The notes under the pieces are model-generated. The model did no database searches. It saw only the letters and a program-made list of their open reading frames with translations, and was not told where the DNA came from. From Actinomycetota bacterium (GTDB lineage Bacteria; Actinomycetota; Actinomycetes; S36-B12): a stretch of DNA of 8,627 nt. The stretch covers positions 1 to 8,627 of the forward strand of contig JAPLBU010000445.1 in NCBI GenBank assembly GCA_026392575.1, read 5' to 3'. Position numbers and translations under genes: made by a program. This document shows positions 1 to 8,627 of this stretch, in pieces. Position 1 is the first letter of the stretch. Each line of letters starts with the position of its first letter.

Positions 1-680
1 GGTGAACATCACATAGTCGACACGTTCGACCACCATCGGCCCGACCTCGGGTCCCTCGCCCGGCACGATCTTCAGTACATCTGCTGGCAGCCCGGCCTCG
101 AACATCAGGCCGATCACCCAGGCTGCCGTGAGGGTCGTCTGGACATCGGGCTTGAGCAGCACCGCGTTGCCTGCGAGGAGCGCCGGCAGTGCATCGCTGG
201 CCGCGAGCGTCAGTGGGTAGTTCCAGGGCGCAAGCACCCCGACGACCCCCTTGGGATGCTGAATCTGCACGACACCCACGGCGACCGGCAGTGCCCCACG
301 ATGACGTCGCGGCTTCAGCAGCCGCCGAGCGTCGCGCGAGTAGTGGCGCGCGTTGATGGCGACATCGATCAGCTCCTCCATCGCATCGCGCCGGGACTTG
401 CCGGTCTCCCACTGCACGATGTCTAGGCCGATCTCCTTGCGCTCGAGGACGAGATCGTGGAAGCGGAGCATCACGGCGCAGCGCTCCTTCAGCGGGCGCG
501 CTGCCCACGCCTTCTGCGCGGTGCGCAGGGTGGCCATCGCCGAGTCGACGTCCTGCTCGTCGGCGAGCGGCAGGTCGAACAGCCGCTCACCGGTGAACGG
601 AGCGATCACCTCGCAGGTGCGAGCACCGGGCCGCACGGCGAGCAGCGCAAGCAGCTCGTCGATGACGCCCCGGTCCAGAC

Positions 681-684
<4 letters not shown>
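1..684 (-). CDS. gabD2: Succinate-semialdehyde dehydrogenase-like ALDH, N-terminal part (runs off left edge)
   Basis: NAD(P)+-dependent aldehyde dehydrogenase; only the first 228 residues are in the window, roughly half of the usual length. Visible landmarks are APWNYPL at residues 152-158, whose Asn155 is the family oxyanion-hole residue, and LLKPD at 176-180, whose Lys178 is the usual cofactor-binding lysine. The catalytic Cys and Glu lie beyond the edge. KPD in place of the commoner KPS, and the overall wording of the N-terminal half, resemble the actinobacterial GabD2 branch (succinic semialdehyde to succinate), but substrate cannot be fixed from this half. The GTG start at 684 shares four bases (GTGA) with the guaB3 stop, so translation is probably coupled and the gene is the last visible member of the guaB-guaB3 transcription unit. 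The link between purine genes and this dehydrogenase is positional only. Confidence 0.85.
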
Positions 685-3234
<2,550 letters not shown>

Positions 3235-4254
3235 CTACCCGCCGACGGCATGTGCGATTCGCTCGACGGTGTCCGTGAGGTTGTCCACCTGAATGATCCC
3301 GTCCGGCACCGGCACGGTGCCGGCGCGCCAGCCCGGGCCGCCGACGAGGATGGTTGCCGCAGGACGGATGACGGGCAGCAGGTCGATCACCGCCGGATCG
3401 GCAGACTCGGACATCTGGGCCCAGACGAAGACGACTCCCGGGCCGAGGCGCCGGATGGCATTCGCGAGGGCACTCGCGGGCAGGCTGGCCCCCAGAATGC
3501 GCGACCCGATGCGTCGCTCAGCCAGTGCAGCGGCGACCGCCCAGAGCACCAAGGCGTGCCGCTCATCGGGAGCGCAGGCAAGCAGGACCGCTCTGCTGTT
3601 CAGCGGCGAAGGCGCTGAACGAATGCTGCCCGCCAGCGCGTCCTGGACAGCAGCGCTCAGGATGTGCTCCACCTCGACGCCCTGGCCGCTCGCGCTCCAC
3701 TGGTCACCGACCCCGGCCATGACAGGCACGGCGACCTGTTCCCAGGTCCCGACAACACCCCTGCGCTTGAGGCTATCGGACAGGATCGCAAGGCAGGCAG
3801 CGGTGTCCAGGGCCTGTGCTGCTCGGGCCAGCCCACGTGCGGCAGGTCCGCCACCGGGCATTGCCACGACATGCCCGCCACCGGCCCGAGCAGCGGGCGT
3901 CGGCTGCACGTCGACGGGACCACCTGCGGGAAGTCCCTGCGTCACCGGAACAAGGTCGCCATCGTCGAACACCCGCTCGCGCGCCGACCGGGCGGCATCC
4001 GCCGGTGGGATTCCGACCATCACCAGTTGGCGCATGTAGTCCAGACGGGCCAGATCCTGCGACGTGTACCTGCGGTGGGAGCCGGGCTGGTGCTCACTTG
4101 GGCCGAGCCCGTACCGCCTGTCCCACGTGCGCAGGGTGGCTGGGGCCACCCCCATCCGTCGGGCCACGGTCGAAACGGTCAATGCCAACGCGACCGGCGG
4201 CCGCTCCGCCGCCTCGTCGCTGCTCACGGGAACATTCTGGAGTGCGCTAGGCAT
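3235..4254 (-). CDS. MerR-family regulator with C-terminal B12-binding domain (CarH-like)
   Basis: A 339-residue transcription factor. Residues 25-90 are a MerR winged helix-turn-helix (TVSTVARRMGVAPATLRTWD, then RRYGL and SHRRYTSQDLARLDYMRQL). After a Gly/Pro-rich linker (about 98-145) comes a helical bundle with W186 and E196-H197, matching the W-x9-EH motif that caps 5'-deoxyadenosylcobalamin in CarH. A Rossmann-like domain follows: H233 in DERHALV is in the place of the lower cobalamin ligand, 36 residues after the EH (35 in Thermus CarH), and VGGPG lies at 304-308. Two deviations: the ExHxxG glycine is Val236, and the residue after the Trp is Ser187 where Thermus CarH has the light-state ligand His132. 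The gene lies 51 bp upstream of guaB on the same strand and diverges from whiB. The ATG at 4254 has no clear Shine-Dalgarno; a GTG at 4227 is the alternative start. CarH-type photoreceptor function is inference. Confidence 0.85.
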   Translation of the reverse strand: MPSALQNVPVSSDEAAERPPVALALTVSTVARRMGVAPATLRTWDRRYGLGPSEHQPGSHRRYTSQDLARLDYMRQLVMVGIPPADAARSARERVFDDGDLVPVTQGLPAGGPVDVQPTPAARAGGGHVVAMPGGGPAARGLARAAQALDTAACLAILSDSLKRRGVVGTWEQVAVPVMAGVGDQWSASGQGVEVEHILSAAVQDALAGSIRSAPSPLNSRAVLLACAPDERHALVLWAVAAALAERRIGSRILGASLPASALANAIRRLGPGVVFVWAQMSESADPAVIDLLPVIRPAATILVGGPGWRAGTVPVPDGIIQVDNLTDTVERIAHAVGG

Positions 4255-4311
4255 CTGCGCGAGTCGGATTGCCGGTTCTCGCCCCTGGACGAAGCTCGCA
4301 ACCGCAGGGAC

Positions 4312-4341
4312 TTGACCAACCTATGCAACGCTTTGTATGGT
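4312..4341 (+). promoter_or_regulatory. Putative whiB promoter with dyad in the spacer
   Basis: TTGACC (4312-4317) and TATGGT (4336-4341) are separated by 18 bp, a good sigma-70-type pair. Transcription would start near 4348 and give a leader of about 43 nt. Between and into the elements lies an imperfect dyad, CTATGCAA (4321-4328) and TTGTATGG (4333-4340), with 6 of 8 positions complementary. MerR-family factors bind dyads in just this position, and a MerR-type gene diverges from here, so this is a candidate operator; that link is inference. I found no equally good promoter for the divergent regulator gene in 4255-4390. Confidence 0.55.
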
Positions 4342-4390
4342 CGGTTTATCCAAAGTGTCCAGTAGCGATCACTCGAAAGGCAGATCCCCC

Positions 4391-4684
4391 ATGGCTGACG
4401 TCTCCAGACTCCCCGGCCCGAACGCGGACTTCTGGGACTGGCAGCTCGACGGTGCCTGCCGGGGCGAGGATCCGAGCCTGTTCTTCCATCCCGATGGCGA
4501 GCGCGGCCCGGCCCGCGAGTCCCGCGAAGCAGCCGCCAAGTCCATCTGCGCAGGCTGCCCCGTGCGCACCCTGTGCGCGGACCACGCGCTAGAGGTTCGC
4601 GAGCCCTACGGCGTCTGGGGCGGCATGTCCGAGGACGACCGCGAGGTCGCATACCGCCGTCAGCGCTACTCCCGGGTCTCCTAG
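4391..4684 (+). CDS. whiB: WhiB-family iron-sulfur regulator (WhiD/WhiB3 type)
   Basis: A 97-residue Wbl protein, the actinobacteria-specific family of [4Fe-4S] proteins that bind the principal sigma factor and control development or redox and metabolic genes. Four cluster ligands are seen: Cys23, Cys53, Cys56 and Cys62 (C-x29-C-x2-C-x5-C), followed by the turn GVWGG (74-78) and a basic tail (YRRQRYSR). The N-terminal LPGPNADFWDWQL and FFHPDGERG are the wording of Streptomyces WhiD and M. tuberculosis WhiB3, and those orthologues likewise lie near groESL and guaB, so the WhiD/WhiB3 subgroup is likely. The ATG at 4391 is chosen over the in-frame ATG at 4337, which overlaps the -10 element; AAAGG at 4376-4380 is a usable ribosome site 10 nt ahead. 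The gene is convergent with groEL, separated by two strong hairpins. Confidence 0.95.
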   Translation: MADVSRLPGPNADFWDWQLDGACRGEDPSLFFHPDGERGPARESREAAAKSICAGCPVRTLCADHALEVREPYGVWGGMSEDDREVAYRRQRYSRVS

Positions 4685-4702
4685 CCCGACCCAGCCATCC
4701 CC

Positions 4703-4763
4703 GTCGGTCTTGAGGTTGGGGGCGGTTCGAGGGCCTCGAACCGCCCCCAACCTCAAGACCGAC
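4703..4763. terminator. 61-bp perfect palindrome, probable bidirectional terminator
   Basis: Arms 4703-4732 and 4734-4763 are exact reverse complements over 30 bp with a single central G at 4733. It sits between the convergent ends of whiB (4684) and groEL (4832), the expected place for a bidirectional terminator. No U-tract follows on either strand, as is common in high-GC actinobacteria. The arm is far longer than an ordinary terminator stem; see findings. Confidence 0.7.
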
Positions 4764-4782
4764 TCCGATAGCAATGCGACCA

Positions 4783-4818
4783 ACACCGCCCGCCGACCAG
4801 ATGGTCGGCGGGCGGTGT
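4783..4818 (-). terminator. Hairpin terminator after groEL
   Basis: Arms 4783-4799 and 4802-4818 pair perfectly over 17 GC-rich bp around a 2-nt centre; after one mismatch three more pairs are possible. It begins 13 bp beyond the groEL stop on the groEL strand, so it is most simply the groESL terminator. There is no clear U-run after it. It is separate in sequence from the larger palindrome at 4703-4763. Confidence 0.75.
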
Positions 4819-4831
4819 CGGTTGAGCGTGA

Positions 4832-6546
<1,715 letters not shown>

Positions 6547-6558
6547 CAGCAGTTCGGC

Positions 6559-6797
6559 TTACTTCTCGACGATGGCGAGCACGTCGCGCGCGGAGAGGAG
6601 CAGGTACTCCTCGCCGTTGTACTTCACCTCGGTGCCGCCGTACTTGCTGTAGATGACGGTGTCGCCGACGGCGATGTCGAGCGGGATGCGCTTGACGCCA
6701 TCCTCGTCGAAACGGCCGGGGCCGACGGCCAGGACCTTGCCCTCCTGGGGCTTCTCCTTGGCGGTGTCCGGGCGAGCGGCTTGATGGAGACCGACAC
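6559..6797 (-). pseudogene. groES: Co-chaperonin GroES (10 kDa), broken by an internal frameshifting deletion
   Basis: GroES caps the GroEL ring as a heptamer. A GTG at 6797, 8 nt after GGAGG, starts the expected VSVSIKPL (codons end at 6774). Two extra bases follow, then the true downstream protein resumes in another frame at 6771: [58 protein letters not shown], ending at TAA 6561-6559. The family has about 21 residues between these blocks (EDRIVV ... TTASGLVI), which include most of the mobile loop that contacts GroEL. With them the protein would be the usual 99 residues. As written, translation from the GTG runs out of frame after Leu8 and no functional GroES can be made. Conservation on both sides is strong, so decay would be recent or the lesion is an assembly or sequencing error. 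Identity is certain. Confidence 0.9.
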
Positions 6798-6805
6798 GGT
6801 TACAT

Positions 6806-6810
6806 CCTCC
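6806..6810 (-). promoter_or_regulatory. Shine-Dalgarno site of groES
   Basis: GGAGG on the minus strand, 8 nt before the GTG at 6797. It fixes a GTG start for groES; the ATG inside the spacer is followed at once by TAA and cannot be used. Confidence 0.7.
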
Positions 6811-6869
6811 GGGCTGTCGATGGGCCGCCTCAAGGGACGGCGATCGGCTGGGTCAGGTGCCCTGATGGG

Positions 6870-6896
6870 CTGGCAGTCCCCGGTGGGGAGTGCCAG
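6870..6896. promoter_or_regulatory. CIRCE operator 1 (HrcA site, at the groES transcription start)
   Basis: CTGGCAGTC (6870-6878), 9-nt spacer, GAGTGCCAG (6888-6896): the CIRCE layout (9-bp arms, 9-bp spacer), with one mismatch between arms. It diverges from the consensus outer bases (TTAGCACTC / GAGTGCTAA) but keeps the inner core on the right arm. It begins at about the predicted start of the groES transcript, so HrcA bound here would block initiation, and the dyad also lies in the mRNA leader. Confidence 0.7.
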
Positions 6897-6901
6897 ACCT
6901 G

Positions 6902-6930
6902 ACAGTACGCAGGGATTAGCACTCCGTCAA
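6902..6930 (-). promoter_or_regulatory. groESL promoter
   Basis: On the minus strand TTGACG (6930-6925), 17-bp spacer, TACTGT (6907-6902), a near-consensus sigma-70-type promoter. Transcription would start near 6895 and give a leader of about 98 nt before the groES GTG at 6797. The -35 hexamer sits in the spacer of CIRCE 2, and CIRCE 1 starts at about +1, so both operators can block it. Confidence 0.7.
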
Positions 6931-6942
6931 GTCGAGTGCCAG
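6916..6942. promoter_or_regulatory. CIRCE operator 2 (HrcA site, over the -35 element)
   Basis: TTAGCACTC (6916-6924), 9-nt spacer, GAGTGCCAG (6934-6942). The left arm is the exact CIRCE consensus and the right arm matches 7 of 9. HrcA is the known CIRCE repressor; it releases on heat shock. The centre is 46 bp from the centre of CIRCE 1. The hrcA gene is not in the window. Confidence 0.9.
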
Positions 6943-6964
6943 CCCACCGGCCGCCCCCAGCGCG

Positions 6965-7005
6965 CACAATGTCCTCGTGACGAATGGCGAACGGTCCTCC
7001 TGATG
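6965..7005 (+). promoter_or_regulatory. Possible leaderless start and 8-codon upstream ORF before the methyltransferase
   Basis: CACAAT (6965-6970) resembles a -10 element, with no good -35 seen. A GTG at 6977, 7 bp beyond it, opens a reading frame of eight codons (V-T-N-G-E-R-S-S) whose stop TGA (7001-7003) overlaps the ATG of the methyltransferase as TGATG. No Shine-Dalgarno precedes that ATG, so coupling from a leaderless upstream ORF would explain its start. The evidence is positional and weak. Confidence 0.3.
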
Positions 7006-8247
7006 GATGCGGATGGGCGACGGCCGATCGCCCAGTGGCTTGCCTCCCCCGCGGCCGATCTGCCGCTCGGTGAGGCCGCAGGGGCCGTTGCGACGCACCC
7101 CAGCGATCCACTGGCCGCCGCCGCCGAGCTTCGCCGCCGATGTCCCGAGCTCGAGCCAGCTCAGGCCGCTGCCGTCCTGGAGCAGGCCCACCTGCGCCGG
7201 CTCGCGGACGAGCGGTACGGACTGACGGGCGACCTGCTGCTCACCCGCGATGGACTCGAGCAGGCGACCCGGCCCGCAGTCGCGGCCCGGCGGGCGGGCA
7301 TCCTCGCCCGCGGTGGGGCACGCCGCGTCCTGGACCTGACCGGCGGCCTGGGCCTGGATGCCATCGCCTTCTGTGACGCGGGTCTCACGGTCACCGTCCT
7401 CGAGCGCGATCCCGTCACCGCCGTCCTGCTCGCGCACAATTGCACCGCCGCCCAGGTCATCCAGGCTGACGCCACGGAGCCGACGCTGCTGGCGACGCTC
7501 CTCGCGGACCTCGGTCCTGATGATGTCGTGTTCGTCGACCCCGCGCGCCGCGACCCGGCGGGCCCTCGCGATGCCACATCGGGTCGCGCCCGACCCGAGC
7601 GCGACCCGGGCCGATGGTCGCCACCATGGCCGTTCGTGCTCGGCATCCCACATGGCCGCATCGTCGCCAAGGTGGCGCCAGGCTTCAGCCCTCCTGCCGA
7701 CTGGCACGCGGAGTGGACGAGCGTCGACCGCACGCTCGTGGAATGCACGGTCTACTCGTGGGCTGCCTTCGGCGCCCCACGGCGGGCCGTGCTGCTGACG
7801 CGGGGAATGCTGACAGTTCTCGATGCCGACCCGAGTGCGCTGCCACTGGCGATCTCGGCCCGGCCGGCGGCCTGGCTCCACGAGCCCGACCCCGCCGTCG
7901 TGCGCGCCGGCGCCGTATCCGCGCTCGCTGCGCTTGACCCGGACATCACCCTCTTCGACGAGGACAGCAGCTGGTTGACCAGCGACCTTCCGTCGGCGAG
8001 CCCGACTCTTCGCAGCCTGCACATCATCGACGAACTGACTGGCAGCCCACGCCAGAAACGACGTCAGTTAGCCGATTTCGGGGTTCGGCGCGCGACCGTG
8101 AAGTCACGTGATGTCGACGTGCAGCCGCGCGGGGCGCTTCGGGAGCTCGGGCTCGCAGAGGGTCCCGAGCATGTGCTCGTGCTGACCCGCCGTGCGGGTC
8201 GGGTCGTCACCCTGCTTACTGAGCCAGCAACTGCGCGATCCGACTGA
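7003..8247 (+). CDS. Class I SAM-dependent methyltransferase with THUMP-like C-terminal domain
   Basis: A 414-residue protein of the actinobacterial THUMP-like methyltransferase family; the substrate is unknown, with RNA likely from the domain type. An N-terminal helical region contains LTRDGLEQATRPAVAARRA (80-98). A Rossmann methyltransferase fold follows, with SAM motif I DLTGGLGLDA (111-120), acidic Glu134 in TVLERDP, QADA (154-157) and the motif IV-like VFVDPARR (176-183). WSPPWPF (205-211) and VAKVAPGF (221-228) are also typical. The C-terminal THUMP-like part (about 345-405) has FGVRRATVKSRDVDVQPRGALR. The ATG at 7003 is the first start close to the conserved region; in-frame sequence upstream to 6454 runs through the groES promoter and is not coding. 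The gene diverges from groES and its last 32 bp overlap the convergent neighbour. Complete. Confidence 0.85.
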   Translation: MDADGRRPIAQWLASPAADLPLGEAAGAVATHPSDPLAAAAELRRRCPELEPAQAAAVLEQAHLRRLADERYGLTGDLLLTRDGLEQATRPAVAARRAGILARGGARRVLDLTGGLGLDAIAFCDAGLTVTVLERDPVTAVLLAHNCTAAQVIQADATEPTLLATLLADLGPDDVVFVDPARRDPAGPRDATSGRARPERDPGRWSPPWPFVLGIPHGRIVAKVAPGFSPPADWHAEWTSVDRTLVECTVYSWAAFGAPRRAVLLTRGMLTVLDADPSALPLAISARPAAWLHEPDPAVVRAGAVSALAALDPDITLFDEDSSWLTSDLPSASPTLRSLHIIDELTGSPRQKRRQLADFGVRRATVKSRDVDVQPRGALRELGLAEGPEHVLVLTRRAGRVVTLLTEPATARSD

Positions 8248-8627
8248 TCGCGCGCGCATCGGTGCCGCAGCAGCCGCCCACCGCGCGCGCGCCATTGTCG
8301 ATCCAGTCACGCACCAGCTGATCCGGGAAGGCGCCCCGCTGCCCGTCGGTGGCCACGCCATGCCACTCGCCGTCCGACGCATCCCATTCACCGCCAGCAT
8401 TCGGGTACACCGCGATCGGCAGATCGCACGCCGACCTGATGCGCTGCACGAGGCCGGTCACGTGTCGCGGGTCCGTGCAGTTGATGCCGACAGCCACGAC
8501 CGACGGTGCTGATGCGGCCACCGCGGCCGCCTCCTCGATCCGCTGGCCGGCGCACACGTGCGCATCGTCCATGGCCGAGAACGTCAACCAGGCCGGGACC
8601 CCCGGATGATCGGCCAGCACAGCGACG
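8216..8627 (-). CDS. mmuM: Homocysteine S-methyltransferase, C-terminal part (cut by right edge)
   Basis: The last 136 codons of a zinc-dependent homocysteine S-methyltransferase (MmuM type), which makes methionine from homocysteine and S-methylmethionine or a similar donor. The zinc ligands are visible: Cys50 in VGINCTDP and Cys119-Cys120 in GGCCGT (numbered from the first full codon at 8626). AVYPNAGGEWD (72-82) and the tryptophan-containing WLTFSAMD (13-20) are also family-like, compared with E. coli MmuM. The N-terminal half lies outside the window, so it is not possible to tell a stand-alone MmuM from the homocysteine-binding module of a larger enzyme, though the C-terminus ends as in MmuM. 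The stop TAA (8218-8216) lies inside the 3' end of the methyltransferase on the other strand. Confidence 0.85.
   Translation of the reverse strand, partial: VAVLADHPGVPAWLTFSAMDDAHVCAGQRIEEAAAVAASAPSVVAVGINCTDPRHVTGLVQRIRSACDLPIAVYPNAGGEWDASDGEWHGVATDGQRGAFPDQLVRDWIDNGARAVGGCCGTDARAISRIAQLLAQ
8233..8253. terminator. Small hairpin across the convergent gene ends
   Basis: GCGCGATC (8233-8240), 5-nt loop, GATCGCGC (8246-8253): a perfect 8-bp stem spanning the methyltransferase stop codon and lying inside the 3' end of the homocysteine methyltransferase gene. It is well placed to end plus-strand transcription, but it is short and has no U-run, and coding constraint on both strands could produce it by chance. 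Confidence 0.35.

Noticed and set aside
4337..4390. Longer whiB starting at the ATG at 4337.
   Set aside because: That ATG overlaps the -10 box, and the extra 18 residues are not like the family N-terminus; MADVSRLPGPNAD at 4391 is.
4224..4652. A 142-codon frame on the minus strand over whiB.
   Set aside because: Arg/Gly-rich composition with no motif, antisense to a certain gene and across the whiB promoter.

Overview
The window is a stretch of high-GC actinobacterial (Actinomycetota) core chromosome. The evidence is the protein families present only or mainly in that phylum (a WhiB-class Fe-S regulator, the GuaB3 paralogue of IMP dehydrogenase, a GroEL1-type chaperonin with a His-rich tail), the actinobacterial groES-groEL-whiB(whiD/whiB3)-...-guaB-guaB3 gene order, and CIRCE heat-shock operators. 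I cannot name a genus. I see no mobile element, tRNA, rRNA or CRISPR.

Layout. On the minus strand at 1-4254 lies a probable four-gene run: a MerR/B12-binding regulator, guaB (IMP dehydrogenase), guaB3 and the N-terminal half of a GabD2-like aldehyde dehydrogenase that leaves the window. Gaps shrink along the run: 51 bp, 6 bp, then a 4-bp GTGA overlap. Diverging from it, whiB (whiD/whiB3 type) runs on the plus strand at 4391-4684 from a recognisable sigma-70-like promoter. Between whiB and the convergent groEL lie a 61-bp perfect palindrome (30-bp arms) and a second 17-bp hairpin. groES-groEL follow on the minus strand (6797-4832), with a hairpin between the two genes and a promoter framed by two CIRCE operators. 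Diverging from groES is a THUMP-like SAM methyltransferase (7003-8247), which overlaps tail-to-tail with the C-terminal part of a homocysteine S-methyltransferase cut by the right edge.

The most unusual point is that two essential housekeeping genes each carry an internal deletion that also shifts the frame. guaB loses about 48 codons (the catalytic flap, including the Arg-Tyr dyad) and groES loses about 21 codons (most of the N-terminal segment with the GroEL-binding mobile loop). Both sides of each junction still encode well-conserved protein in different frames. Either the assembly is defective or both genes are truly broken here; raw reads would decide.

The second point is the MerR-type regulator. 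It keeps the W-x9-EH motif and a correctly spaced cobalamin-ligand histidine of CarH-type B12 photoreceptors, sits at the head of a purine-synthesis operon and diverges from whiB. A light- or B12-responsive link to GMP synthesis or to the WhiB regulon is possible but is inference.
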